DNA of 64,000 bases from JAFDVL01 sp964631865 (GCA_964631865.1 CAZWAK010000002.1:1-64000), one strand, 5' to 3'. Numbered from the stretch's first letter, positions 35,898 to 44,826 are shown. Numbers and translations are program-made. Notes: generated by a model not told the origin, from the sequence alone.

Positions 35898-36542
35898 ATG
35901 CATTGTCTACGAAGTCTGATGAGTTTTTGCTTGGCGCTCGCCTTGTTCACCGCGTGTGCAAACCCGGCGGACAACGCGCCGAAAGCAGTTGTTTCCGAAG
36001 CCGCATCACCGGCTGCGACTACCGCCGCAACAACGGCACAAGGGACTCAACTCAAATTTGCCAATGACGCTTCCACTATTGATTTTGTTGGCTCCAAAGT
36101 CACGGGCAGCGAATATGGCTCCTTCAAAAAGTTCACCGGCACGATTGACCTCGTCGAAGACAAAGCTGAAAAAAGCCGCGTGACCGTCATCATTGATTTG
36201 AGTTCTGTGGACGCGAAAATCGGCAAGCTGACCGAGCATTTGAAATCGCCGGATTTCTTCGATGTCGCCAAATTCCCGCAAGCGACGTTCACTTCGACCG
36301 CGATCAAAGCGGGCGGCGACAAAGGCGCAACGCACACCGTCACCGGCACGCTGGATTTGCACGGCGTCAAGAAGACTGTGACTTTTCCAGCGACGATTAC
36401 GGTCGCGGCGGATGCGGTCACGGTGGCCAGTGAATTTGCGATCAACCGCAAAGATTTCGGCATTGTCTACGCGGGCAAAGCTGACGACTTGATCCGCGAC
36501 GAGGTGGTACTCAAACTGTCGGTCAAAGCGCCGCGCCGCTAA
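35898..36542 (+). CDS. YceI-family periplasmic lipoprotein
   Basis: 214 residues from the ATG at 35898 (GAGGGG upstream). Signal peptide with lipobox L-F-T-A-C, then a YceI lipocalin-like beta-barrel: S-T-I-D-F-V-G-S-K near residue 55, S-P-D-F-F-D-V-A-K-F-P-Q-A-T-F-T-S, and G-T-L-D-L-H-G-V-K-K-T-V. YceI proteins bind long isoprenoid or amphiphilic molecules in the cell envelope. The gene is divergent from the Sak4-like gene and not clearly in an operon. Confidence 0.9.
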   Translation: MHCLRSLMSFCLALALFTACANPADNAPKAVVSEAASPAATTAATTAQGTQLKFANDASTIDFVGSKVTGSEYGSFKKFTGTIDLVEDKAEKSRVTVIIDLSSVDAKIGKLTEHLKSPDFFDVAKFPQATFTSTAIKAGGDKGATHTVTGTLDLHGVKKTVTFPATITVAADAVTVASEFAINRKDFGIVYAGKADDLIRDEVVLKLSVKAPRR

Positions 36543-36594
36543 ACAGAAGTGAAAGTCTTGCGGTTTGGCAATTACACGGGAACGAGGACCAAGC

Positions 36595-37032
36595 ATGTCA
36601 GGTAAGAAAAAGACGCCGCCCATCAAAGAAATTACCCCGGAAACACAACTGGAACTGCGACCCACACCGCCCGAGGAAATGAAGCTCTATCCGCTCGACA
36701 CGTTCGCGTACGAATATGCGGGACAGCGCATTGAAATCAACTTCACCTCGGCGGAGTTCACTGCGATCTGTCCGTTTTCGGATTTCCCCGATTTTGCGAC
36801 GTTGCGCATCACCTACGTGCCGAACAAGCGATGCATCGAACTGAAGTCGCTGAAGCTGTACATCAATTCGTTTCGCGACGTCAAAATCTTTCACGAACAT
36901 GTGGTCAATCAAATCCGCGCGGATTTCGTCGCCGCTTGTGACCCGCTGGAGTTTTCTATCGAAGGCGATTTCAACGTGCGCGGCAACATCAAAACCGTGA
37001 TCCGCGCCCACTACAAACGCAAGAAAAAATAA
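36595..37032 (+). CDS. queF: NADPH-dependent 7-cyano-7-deazaguanine reductase QueF (type I)
   Basis: 145 residues from the ATG at 36595 (GAGG upstream; a longer non-ATG start at 36565 is less likely). Reduces preQ0 to preQ1, the last free-base step of queuosine synthesis. The catalytic Cys is in T-A-I-C-P-F-S-D-F-P-D-F-A-T-L, followed by the QueF motif E-L-K-S-L-K-L-Y-I-N-S-F-R and the F-H-E-H substrate residues. The short, single-domain form is the Bacillus-like type I. Other queuosine genes are not present here. It converges on the RraA-like gene. Confidence 0.93.
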   Translation: MSGKKKTPPIKEITPETQLELRPTPPEEMKLYPLDTFAYEYAGQRIEINFTSAEFTAICPFSDFPDFATLRITYVPNKRCIELKSLKLYINSFRDVKIFHEHVVNQIRADFVAACDPLEFSIEGDFNVRGNIKTVIRAHYKRKKK

Positions 37033-37038
37033 GCCGCT

Positions 37039-37731
37039 TCACATAATCCCAAACGTCGCAAACGCTTCGCAGGCGCTCATGCCGTCTTCAATCGCCTTTT
37101 GCACGAGCTTTTCGCCGCGTGCTTTTTCCAGCGCGCGCGTGAAGGCTTCTTCTTCGGCTTCGCGCGGAATGACGAGCACGCCGTCCACATCGCCAAAAAT
37201 AATATCGCCGGGACGAATGCGCACGCCTTCGATTTCAATGCTGACGCGGAAGTCAATCACCTTGCCGCGCGGGCCTTGATCCTGCGCATAACGCCCGCTC
37301 GAAAAGGTCGGGAAGCCGAGTTGCAAAATGCCGGGCGTGTCGCGCGAATAACCATCCAACACCGCGCCCGCCGCACCAAGCTTCATTGCCCGCGTGCTCA
37401 TCAATTCGCCCCACAACGCATAACGCGGCGAACCGCCCGTGCAAACGTAAATCTCGTTCGTCTGCAAATCGTCGAGCGCCTCAAACAACAAGCCAAACGC
37501 TTTCGCCATTGCGGGATTGCCTGTGCCGGTTTCGGCTTCGCTGAAGACATCAGCTTCGAGCACCGGCAGCGCGCGTCCCAGAGCGACCATATCGTCGCGC
37601 AGCGGCTGCAAACGCGGCGGCAGGAATTGATGCAGCAAGCCCATCTTGTCCATCACATCGCCCACGACCGCCGTGAAAAGTTCGCGTTTGGCGAGAGCGA
37701 AAAGTTCTTCGTCTGAGTTCCAAAGTTTCAT
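37039..37731 (-). CDS. RraA-family protein (HMG/CHA aldolase-like)
   Basis: 230 residues with the RraA fold: V-G-D-V-M-D-K-M-G near residue 25, W-G-E-L-M-S-T-R-A-M-K-L-G-A-A-G-A-V-L-D-G then R-D (the G-x-R-D metal and pyruvate site), and P-G-D-I-I-F-G-D-V-D-G-V-L-V-I-P. Members are divalent-metal aldolases cleaving 4-hydroxy-4-methyl-2-oxoglutarate or decarboxylating oxaloacetate; some are RNase E inhibitors. The substrate here is unknown. It is downstream of the triple-RidA gene on the same strand, and a heptamer array lies between them. Confidence 0.85.
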   Translation of the reverse strand: MKLWNSDEELFALAKRELFTAVVGDVMDKMGLLHQFLPPRLQPLRDDMVALGRALPVLEADVFSEAETGTGNPAMAKAFGLLFEALDDLQTNEIYVCTGGSPRYALWGELMSTRAMKLGAAGAVLDGYSRDTPGILQLGFPTFSSGRYAQDQGPRGKVIDFRVSIEIEGVRIRPGDIIFGDVDGVLVIPREAEEEAFTRALEKARGEKLVQKAIEDGMSACEAFATFGIM

Positions 37732-37735
37732 AAGT

Positions 37736-37770
37736 GGTGATCGGTGGTCGGTGGTCGGTGGTCGGTTATT
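37736..37770. repeat. Period-7 array (GGTGGTC) between the RidA and RraA-like genes
   Basis: Five heptamers in register (consensus GGTGGTC; 37736-37770), the last of which overlaps the RidA stop codon. All units are in one orientation. Same 7-bp register as the other arrays in the window but a different heptamer. Confidence 0.7.
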
Positions 37771-38959
37771 TGACGGCGGTTAGCATGATTTCGACCAGGC
37801 CGTCGGCGTTGACTAAATCGGTGATGACGGTGGCACGCGCGGGGAAGTCCTGACCGAATTGCGGGCGATAGACTTCATTCATCGCGGGGAAATGCTTCGC
37901 GTCCGTGATGTAGACCAAGCCTTCGACGACGTGCTTCCATTCAAAGCCCGCCGCTTTCAATGCACGTCCCAACGCGGCCAGCGTGCGTTCGGATTGCGCT
38001 TTCGCATTGCCACGATTGTCGGGCGTGTTGCCGAGCATGCCCGACAGATACAACCGATTGCCGACACGAATCGCCGCGCTCAAATTCGGATTCAGCGACC
38101 CAGGTTGACCGTTTTCATTGAGCGGAACGATGGCCTGTCGCTCTTTGCTTTTCACTGCAATCAGCGTGATCTCGACGGCGTATTGCGGGTTCATCAACGC
38201 GGCTTTGACCGTCGCACGCGCGGGCGGGTCTTTCGGAAAGTAGGTGCGATAGGCGGCGTTCATCTCCTGAAACTTCGCCACGTCGGTGATGTACACGCGC
38301 GAACTGACGACATCGGCATGCGTCATTCCGGCGGCCTGCAAAATCGCGGCGGCATTGTCCATTACCTGTTTCGTTTGCACCGCCATTTCGCCCGTGACCT
38401 GCGTGTTGGCTTTGTTGTCGCGCGCGACTAGCCCCGCCAAAAACAACGTGTCGCCCGATTGAATGCCGTAGCTGTAATTCGGACTCGGCTGCCAGCCCGC
38501 AGGCAAAATGACTTTGCGCTCCACGCCTTTGCGCAACGCGACCATCGAAATTTCGATCAGCGCATCGGGCAACACTAACCCCGCGACAATCGTCGTGCGT
38601 ACCGGCGGGGCTTTCGGCCAAAAGCCGCGATAGACTTCGTTCATTGCCTCAAAATCGCTCGCGTTTTTCAGATAGACGTGAACCGACGCGGCACGGTCAA
38701 GACCAACGCCAGCAGCTTTCAAAACCTGCGCGATATTTTCGAGCGTGCGTTTGGTTTGCGCTTGAATCGTACCCGGCACGAGCTTGCCCTGTGGACCGGT
38801 CGCCATCGCGCCCGACACATAAATCAAATCGCCCGCGCGCACTGCCGGGCTGAACGGCAAGCCAAGTTCGGGGCCGGCTTTGATAATTTGCTTGCCGCCT
38901 TGTGGCACGGCGAAGAGCAGAGGAAGAACGAATGGGAACAGCAGTTTCAGCGTGAACAT
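37766..38959 (-). CDS. Secreted protein with three tandem RidA (YjgF/YER057c) domains
   Basis: 397 residues: signal peptide (about 1-19), then three consecutive RidA domains of about 120 residues. Each copy has the pattern of a G-x-L-x-x-S-G/A-G-x-x strand, a long helix with T-x-x-x-L/M-x-N-x-x-x-x-L-x-x-A-G, a V-Y-I/L-x-D/N segment, and a P-x-R-x-T/A strand with the catalytic-type Arg (PPVRTTIVAG, PPARATVKAA, FPARATVITD). Canonical RidA is a cytosolic trimer of single domains that hydrolyses reactive enamines and imines. A chain with three domains could fold as a pseudo-trimer in one polypeptide. The stop codon lies in the heptamer array. Confidence 0.85.
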   Translation of the reverse strand: MFTLKLLFPFVLPLLFAVPQGGKQIIKAGPELGLPFSPAVRAGDLIYVSGAMATGPQGKLVPGTIQAQTKRTLENIAQVLKAAGVGLDRAASVHVYLKNASDFEAMNEVYRGFWPKAPPVRTTIVAGLVLPDALIEISMVALRKGVERKVILPAGWQPSPNYSYGIQSGDTLFLAGLVARDNKANTQVTGEMAVQTKQVMDNAAAILQAAGMTHADVVSSRVYITDVAKFQEMNAAYRTYFPKDPPARATVKAALMNPQYAVEITLIAVKSKERQAIVPLNENGQPGSLNPNLSAAIRVGNRLYLSGMLGNTPDNRGNAKAQSERTLAALGRALKAAGFEWKHVVEGLVYITDAKHFPAMNEVYRPQFGQDFPARATVITDLVNADGLVEIMLTAVK

Positions 38960-39137
38960 CGGATTGCTCCTTCAGAAAGCGAAGATGGTTTGGATTACGA
39001 CCACGTCATCATAGTGCGGCACGTGCTGGCGAAACAACCCTTCCACAAAAATCTCCGTCAACGTGGCAGTTCTGGCGGCGGCAATTCGTCTTACTGAATA
39101 GAGGCCAACAAGGCATTCACGAACAAGGAGGCTCGCA

Positions 39138-40202
39138 ATGTCCCTGTGCAGAAACCTATGGCTGGGGGTCGTCGGCGTGTGTTTACTCGCCACGTTCGCC
39201 TACGCCCAAAGCAAAACCGCGACGGCAATGTCGTACATCGAACGCGGCAATCAATGGCTGAAAAAGGGCGACGTCGAACGCGCGATTGAAGACTTCTCGC
39301 TGGCTGTCGCGTCGGATCCAACATTGGGTATGGCGTACTACAATCGCGGTGTAGCTCGATTGCAAAAGGGCGATAACGAAGGCGCGATCAATGATTTCAG
39401 CCAAGTCTTGCGATTAAATCCGCAGCACCTCAATGCCTATGTCAATCGCGGTGTGCTGCTAACCAGTCAAGCACGATATGACGAAGCCTTGAGCGATTTC
39501 AACCAAGCAATTGCGCTGAACTCGAAGGATGCCAGAGCTTGGAGCAATCGCGCGATGGCGCACTACTTTAGCGGTAAGCTGGAGGCGGCGCTGAAGGACT
39601 ATAATCGCGCCATCAGTCTTCCTCCACCAGATGCAAGAACCTGGGCCGGGCGCAGCGAAGTTCATCGGTTGCGCAATGATTTAGATCAAGCTATGAGCGA
39701 TGCCAATCAGGCGCTGAAATTGGATCCCCGCTGTGAAGGAGCACTCATCGCACGTGGGAATATTTGGCTGCAAAAGAAAGACATAGCGCGCGCGATGGCG
39801 GATTTCAATAAGGCGATTGAGCTTGCTCCGCAGCAGGATTTTTTATTCCTCCGTCGCAGCCATGCTTGGCTGGTGCAAGGACAATCGGAACGCGCATTGA
39901 CAGACATCGAGCAAGCTTTGAAACTTGGACCGTCGCATACTGAAAACTGGGCGCAGCGGGGTGACATCTGGTTAGCTAACGGAAAATTGGAACGCGCCGT
40001 TGCTGACTACGATCAAGCGTTGAAGCTGAATCCGCGGTTCACGAAAGTCTGGTGCAATCGCGGCATTGCTCGTTTGTTACAAGGAGATGCCGACGCCACG
40101 CAGCAGGATTTCGCACAGTGCCTGAAACTGGATGCAAGCCTGTCCGAGTGGCTGCAAGAGCGCATCCAAAAGGCCAAAGAAAGCCGCACGCCGCAACGCT
40201 GA
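39138..40202 (+). CDS. Secreted TPR-repeat protein
   Basis: 354 residues. Signal peptide ending in F-A-Y-A-Q, then about nine TPR units with the consensus A-x-x-x-Y/W-x-x-R-G-x-x-x-x-x-x-x-G-x-x-x-x-A-x-x-D (AYYNRGVARLQKGDNEGAIN, NAYVNRGVLLTSQARYDEAL and so on). It probably acts as a protein-interaction scaffold in the envelope; partners unknown. Strong AGGAGG site before the ATG. It converges on the kinase gene, 23 bp apart. Confidence 0.85.
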   Translation: MSLCRNLWLGVVGVCLLATFAYAQSKTATAMSYIERGNQWLKKGDVERAIEDFSLAVASDPTLGMAYYNRGVARLQKGDNEGAINDFSQVLRLNPQHLNAYVNRGVLLTSQARYDEALSDFNQAIALNSKDARAWSNRAMAHYFSGKLEAALKDYNRAISLPPPDARTWAGRSEVHRLRNDLDQAMSDANQALKLDPRCEGALIARGNIWLQKKDIARAMADFNKAIELAPQQDFLFLRRSHAWLVQGQSERALTDIEQALKLGPSHTENWAQRGDIWLANGKLERAVADYDQALKLNPRFTKVWCNRGIARLLQGDADATQQDFAQCLKLDASLSEWLQERIQKAKESRTPQR

Positions 40203-40225
40203 ATGCGGGCATAGAAGAGCGGTAA

Positions 40226-43200
40226 CTACCGGCGCATTGCTGGCTCATCGGCGGTGCGCCACAGCCTGATCTGTCGCGCCCAGTCTGCCGTGACCAGCGT
40301 TTTGCCATCCGGGGTGAAATGAATCGCACCATTGGAGATGTCGAGTGGGTGATCTTTCAAGGTGAGCAATTCCTGCCCCGTTGCTACATCCCACAGTTTC
40401 ACCGTGCGATCCCCGCTGCCCGTGACCAGACGTTTTCCGTCGGGAGAAAACGCGAGGGCGGAAACGAAGGTGGAATGCCCTTTGAAAACCTGCACTTCTT
40501 TGCCGCTGGCGACCTCCCACACTTTGGCGATGCCGTCGCCGTGTGCGGTGGCAAAGAAGCGTTCATCGGGCGACAGCGCCACCTGGTGCATCGTCGTTGT
40601 TTCGGTGCAGCGGAAAACGCGCAATGACTGTCCCGTTGCCACTTCCCAAACGCGCGCCGTGCCATCGTTGCCCACCGACCAGAGCGTTTTTCCGTCCCGG
40701 GAAAAAAGCAACGGCGGCGTCGGGACTCCATAATGATCGGGGGCTGCCCACGCTTTCCATTCCCGCCCGCTGGCCACGTCCAACAGCAGGAAGCGTTGAT
40801 TGATCCGCATTGCCAGAAGGCGACTATCTGGGGAAAAGCTCAGACATTCCGCCTGGGCCGGAACCGTGAGGCTGCGCAGTTTGCGTCCATCGCGCGCATC
40901 CCAAAATTTTATCTGATTGTCTTTGCCTGCCGTTGCGAACAAGTTTCCATCGGGCGAAGCCGCAACCGCAAACTTGATGCCCGTCACGTTGCGCGCTTCG
41001 TTGTGTCCATCCAATGTCAGAACTCTTTTGCCTGTAGTGAGGTCCCAGACAGAAGCCTTCTGCTGGGTTTCTCCGGCCAACAATCGTTGCCCGTCCGGTG
41101 TGAGTGCAGTTTGAAAAAATGAGCCGCGATTGAAGTCTCGGTCACCCGTCACTTGCGGTGGTTGGGGGCTGTCAAGATTCCAGTAACGGAGGATGCGATC
41201 TTCACCGCCCGAAGCCAAGTGGCGACCATCCGGCGCAAAAGCCAGGGCGGTAATCATTCGTTCGTGGGCTTTGATCGAATCCCGCTCTTTCCAAGTGGTG
41301 GTGTCGTAAAGTGTGATGACCGCATTATTTTTCGCGTCCTCTCCGCCCACGGCCAAGACCTTGCCATCCGACGACACCGCAATTTTTTCTCCGGCGCTGC
41401 TGGCATAGAATACCTGCTTGTCTGTTGCAGCTTCCCACACCAACAAATTGCCGCTTCCTGCAACAATGATGTGTTTGCCGTCTGGCGTGAAAGCAGAAGA
41501 CAAGCTGCGCGAAGCTTCTTTGACGCCGTCCATAAAGGTGAAAACTTCCCTGCCGGTCCTGGCATCCCACAGTCTCAAGCTGCGGTCGTGGCTGCCGGAC
41601 AATAAGGTTTGTCCATCAGGCGAGAAGGTCACGTGGTTGACCCGCTGCAAATGGGCTTTGAAGTGCAGCAATTCCTGGCCTATCACAACATCGAACAACC
41701 GAATCGCGCCGGAGTAAAATCCTACGGCGAGCCTTTTCCCGTCTGGCGAAAACGAGACTCGATACGCGGCTTCTTGCGGCGGCGTGTTCAGGCTGCGGAT
41801 TTCTTCTCCTGTTCGTGCCGACAGGATTTTGATTTCCCCTGGAGCGTGCGTGACCGCCAGCATTTCTCCATCCGGCGCGAGCGACATGGAAAAGACATCA
41901 TAATCAGATGACCTGCGATACAACACGACTTCGTGTTCGGTGAGCACATCAACAACTTTGAGTTCGATTTGCATTGAGGGGCGGGGGCCAGCATTCGCAA
42001 GTGTGAACATCCGCCGACCGTCGGGCGAAAACAGGATCGAATAGATTTTGCCCGTTGCGGTCAGCGTTTTCTGTTCGCGTTCGTCATGTGCCAGCCGCCA
42101 CAGATAGCGCCACTCGAAGCCGCGTAAATCCAACTCGCCCGGTTGCGGCGCATAATAATTCAGCAGTTCGCGCAAGCGTCCGAGATTCGCGTTTTCCCAC
42201 GCCTGTTGCGCCAGTCCCATGCGCGAAGTGTAGAGCAATTGCCGATTGGAGAATTCCTGCGTTTCGGCGCGCTGACGCTGCTCGTCCGCAAGCTGCCGTT
42301 GTGTTTGCGCCGTGTTTCGTTCAGCTTCTGCTGCGAGGCGTTGCATCTCAGCAGCGGCGCGTTGTTGATTGGCTTCCGTGCGTGCGGCTTCGGCTTGTTT
42401 GCGTCGTTGTTCGGCGGTCGTCAATGCGTTTTCGGCGCGGGTGCGTTGTGCCTCGACTTCAGCCAACGCTTGTTCAGCACGGCGGCGTTGTTCATCGGCA
42501 ACGGCTAAGGCTTGTTCCGCGCGAAGGCGTTCGGCATTCGCTTTGACTTGTTCCGCGCGCGCGATTTGTGCTTGGCGAGACGTGGCACCGATGCCGCCGA
42601 GCAGGGACAACGCAATCAGTGCCGCCGCCGCTACCGGAACCTTGTGACGCCGCACGTATTTCACTGTGCGATAGGCGAACGTGCCTTTGCGCGCGAGCGT
42701 GGGCAGGCCGTCCAAATACCGCTGCACGTCTGCTGAAAATTGCTCAACCGACGAATAGCGCGCCTGCGGTTCTTTGCGCAGCGTCATCAGCACGATGCTG
42801 TCGAGATCGCCCTTCAGATTGCGGATTGCGGACGGCGGATTGCGGATTGAAGAAGTCGATTCGTTTTGTGTCGCAGCCACACTGGGGCGCGTGGGTTCTT
42901 GCTCACAGATCGCGCGTGATAATTCACCGAAGGTGTTTTCCTTGAGTTGATACGGGCTGCGTCCGGTGAGTAGTTCATACAACACAACGCCCAATGAATA
43001 CACATCGCTTGCAGTCGTCAGTTTGTCGCCGCGAATTTGTTCGGGGCTGGCGTAGGCGGGCGTCATCGGCGTCGCGCTGCCTTGCGTGTGGTGCGAAGCG
43101 GTAAGGTCGGGTTGCAGCAATTTCGCTACGCCAAAATCCAGCAGCTTCGGTGTTCCATCCGCTGTGACCAGAATGTTCGCGGGTTTCAGGTCGCGGTGAA

Positions 43201-43798
43201 TGATGAGGTGTTGATGCGCGTACTGCACTGCCGCGCAGACCTGGCGAAACAGCAGCAAGCGGTCGCGCACGGACAATTGTTGTTGCTGGCAGTATTCATC
43301 AATCGGCAAACCTTCGATGTATTCCATCACGAAATACGGCTGCCCTTCGGCGGTCGTGCCACCATCGAGCAGGCGCGCGATATTCGGATGATTGAGGTCG
43401 GCGAGGATTTGGCGTTCGTGGTGAAAGCGGCGTTGCAGGTCTTCGCCGTTGGCTCCGGCGCGCAGGAGTTTGATGGCGACTCGTTGCTCGAACTGTTCAT
43501 CCGCCCGATGCGCAAGCCACACCGCGCCCATCCCGCCGCGCGCGATTTCGTGCTGCAATTGATATGCGCCCAATTTCATCGGCGTGCCGTTGGTTCGATT
43601 GAGTGGCGACACGAGCAGACGCGGCGTTTGTTGCAGCTTGTGATCGGCGGCGAGCAAAGCTTCGACTTCGCGGCGCAGCCGTTCATCGCCCGCACAAGCG
43701 GCTTCGACAAATGCGGCGCGCTCGTTGTCTTCGCATTCCAACGCTTCGTCAAAGATGCGTTCGATTTCGGGCCAGTGCGGTTGGAGTTGTGGGTTCAT
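40226..43798 (-). CDS. Serine/threonine protein kinase with transmembrane helix, coiled coil and WD40 propellers
   Basis: 1,190 residues from the ATG at 43798 (GAGGAA upstream). Kinase domain at about 75-340 with A-R-G-G-M-G-A-V, VAIK Lys, catalytic H-R-D-L-K-P-A-N, D-F-G and A-Y-A-S-P-E-Q. One membrane helix follows (about 380-400), then a 120-residue Ala/Gln/Arg/Glu coiled coil, then about 550 residues of WD40 repeats (FSPDGKRLATGS-type units). The WD40 part is on the opposite side of the membrane from the kinase if the helix spans once. A heptamer array (42818-42852) encodes an in-frame insertion (RNPPSAIRNLK) within the kinase C-lobe. The ECF sigma gene lies just upstream on the same strand. 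Confidence 0.92.
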   Translation of the reverse strand: MNPQLQPHWPEIERIFDEALECEDNERAAFVEAACAGDERLRREVEALLAADHKLQQTPRLLVSPLNRTNGTPMKLGAYQLQHEIARGGMGAVWLAHRADEQFEQRVAIKLLRAGANGEDLQRRFHHERQILADLNHPNIARLLDGGTTAEGQPYFVMEYIEGLPIDEYCQQQQLSVRDRLLLFRQVCAAVQYAHQHLIIHRDLKPANILVTADGTPKLLDFGVAKLLQPDLTASHHTQGSATPMTPAYASPEQIRGDKLTTASDVYSLGVVLYELLTGRSPYQLKENTFGELSRAICEQEPTRPSVAATQNESTSSIRNPPSAIRNLKGDLDSIVLMTLRKEPQARYSSVEQFSADVQRYLDGLPTLARKGTFAYRTVKYVRRHKVPVAAAALIALSLLGGIGATSRQAQIARAEQVKANAERLRAEQALAVADEQRRRAEQALAEVEAQRTRAENALTTAEQRRKQAEAARTEANQQRAAAEMQRLAAEAERNTAQTQRQLADEQRQRAETQEFSNRQLLYTSRMGLAQQAWENANLGRLRELLNYYAPQPGELDLRGFEWRYLWRLAHDEREQKTLTATGKIYSILFSPDGRRMFTLANAGPRPSMQIELKVVDVLTEHEVVLYRRSSDYDVFSMSLAPDGEMLAVTHAPGEIKILSARTGEEIRSLNTPPQEAAYRVSFSPDGKRLAVGFYSGAIRLFDVVIGQELLHFKAHLQRVNHVTFSPDGQTLLSGSHDRSLRLWDARTGREVFTFMDGVKEASRSLSSAFTPDGKHIIVAGSGNLLVWEAATDKQVFYASSAGEKIAVSSDGKVLAVGGEDAKNNAVITLYDTTTWKERDSIKAHERMITALAFAPDGRHLASGGEDRILRYWNLDSPQPPQVTGDRDFNRGSFFQTALTPDGQRLLAGETQQKASVWDLTTGKRVLTLDGHNEARNVTGIKFAVAASPDGNLFATAGKDNQIKFWDARDGRKLRSLTVPAQAECLSFSPDSRLLAMRINQRFLLLDVASGREWKAWAAPDHYGVPTPPLLFSRDGKTLWSVGNDGTARVWEVATGQSLRVFRCTETTTMHQVALSPDERFFATAHGDGIAKVWEVASGKEVQVFKGHSTFVSALAFSPDGKRLVTGSGDRTVKLWDVATGQELLTLKDHPLDISNGAIHFTPDGKTLVTADWARQIRLWRTADEPAMRR
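42818..42852. repeat. Period-7 heptamer array inside the kinase gene
   Basis: Five heptamers in register (ATTGCGG type, with one ACGGCGG variant). Together they add a short basic and asparagine-rich stretch to the kinase C-lobe, where homologues are shorter. Total length 35 bp; net effect stays in frame. Confidence 0.7.
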
Positions 43799-43817
43799 GG
43801 CTGATTCCTCGGTAACG

Positions 43818-43891
43818 GTAGAGCAAACTGTTAGTTTGCTTCGATCAACGCTTTTCCTAACAACGCAAAGCAAACTGACAGTTTGCTCTAC
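43818..43891. repeat. Pair of GTAG-headed REP-like palindromes in opposite orientation
   Basis: 43818-43840 begins GTAG and folds as AGCAAACT/AGTTTGCT. 43868-43891 is the same motif in the other orientation (ending CTAC), with a 9-bp stem. A GTAG head followed by a short hairpin is the hallmark of REP palindromes, and head-to-head pairs form BIME/REPIN units. The right copy overlaps the sigma-factor stop codon: its GTAG provides the TAG. Confidence 0.7.
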
Positions 43892-44454
43892 GTTGCAGAC
43901 AGTTCCTTGTACAACCACGCCTGCGCGAGTCGCCATTCGCGGGCGATGGTGCGCGGCGAAACGCCCAGGACTTCGGCGGTTTCTTCGACGCTCAAGCCAC
44001 CGAAAAAGCGGAGTTCGATGATGCGGCTGCGGCGGGCATCGAATTTGGCCAAGTCGTTCAGCGCGTCGTCGAGCGCGAGCAGTTCGGGGCTTTGCTCCCA
44101 CGCCATTTCGTCCGCCGCGCCGAGCGTGACGCGCAGAATGTGACCGCCGTGTTTTTCGGATTGCCGCTTGCGCGCTTCGTCCACCAGAATGTGGCGCATG
44201 ATTTTGGCCGCCAGCCCAAAGAAATGCGCGCGGTTTTGCCAACTGACATTTTGCCAATCCATCAAATGCAACCACGCTTCATTGACGAGCGCCGTCGTTT
44301 GCAACAGATGGTCGGACGGTTGTTGGTGCATGTAATGCGCGGCCAGACGATACAGTTCGGCATTGACGTGCGGCAGCAATTGTTCCAGCGCCGCCGCATC
44401 GCCCGCGTTCCAGGCTTGCAGCAATTGCGTGACGTTGAGATTTGTTGTGACCAT
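43888..44454 (-). CDS. ECF RNA polymerase sigma factor (TIGR02999-like)
   Basis: 188 residues. Region 2 at about 20-90 (L-Y-R-L-A-A-H-Y-M, H-F-F-G-L-A-A-K-I-M-R-H-I-L-V-D) and region 4 at about 130-180 (V-E-E-T-A-E-V-L-G-V-S-P-R-T-I-A-R-E-W). This ECF group is widespread in acidobacteria and planctomycetes, where it usually sits next to a large Ser/Thr kinase that may control it, as here. No anti-sigma factor is adjacent. The start is preceded by GAGGAGAG. Its stop codon is part of a REP palindrome. Confidence 0.9.
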   Translation of the reverse strand: MVTTNLNVTQLLQAWNAGDAAALEQLLPHVNAELYRLAAHYMHQQPSDHLLQTTALVNEAWLHLMDWQNVSWQNRAHFFGLAAKIMRHILVDEARKRQSEKHGGHILRVTLGAADEMAWEQSPELLALDDALNDLAKFDARRSRIIELRFFGGLSVEETAEVLGVSPRTIAREWRLAQAWLYKELSAT

Positions 44455-44472
44455 CGGCTCTCCTCAAAAAAT

Positions 44473-44572
44473 GTAGCGCGATTTGCCAAATCGCGTTACC
44501 AGAGCGGCACATTGAACCGAGTCCCGTTCGCGCGGTACGGAACATGTAGCGCGATTTGCCAAATCGCGTTAC
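44473..44572. repeat. Two identical GTAG-headed REP-like palindromes in direct orientation
   Basis: Identical 27-bp units at 44473-44499 and 44546-44572. Each begins GTAG, carries the stem CGCGATTTG/CAAATCGCG, and ends GTTAC, with a 13-bp stem and a one-base loop. The units are 73 bp apart in the 372-bp spacer between the sigma gene and the PSD1 gene. The rest of that spacer (44573-44826) shows no coding frame or clear signal. Confidence 0.75.
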
Positions 44573-44826
44573 GTCGCGCTGGCAGATTTCGCCTGTGCTT
44601 TTCGTCTTACTCAGTAGGCAGACTTCATCGCCTTCGTGGGTCGAGAGCTTTTTTCCGACCCGCACGAATGGGGGAGTGGGCTGAACTCGGCTTCAGTCCA
44701 AACTGTGTTTCTCGAAAACGCAGGACACGGGAAAGCTCATCTGGCCAAGTCGTCTTTTCCGTGTTTCCCCTGCTAATGAACAGGCGCATTGTAAGCCCGC
44801 AGCCGCAGCCGTCGCAATGGACGGTG

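Noticed and set aside
43799..44826. CRISPR-like repeats around the ECF sigma gene
   Set aside because: Repeats are few, palindromic, head-to-head or widely spaced, with no regular unique spacers and no cas genes.
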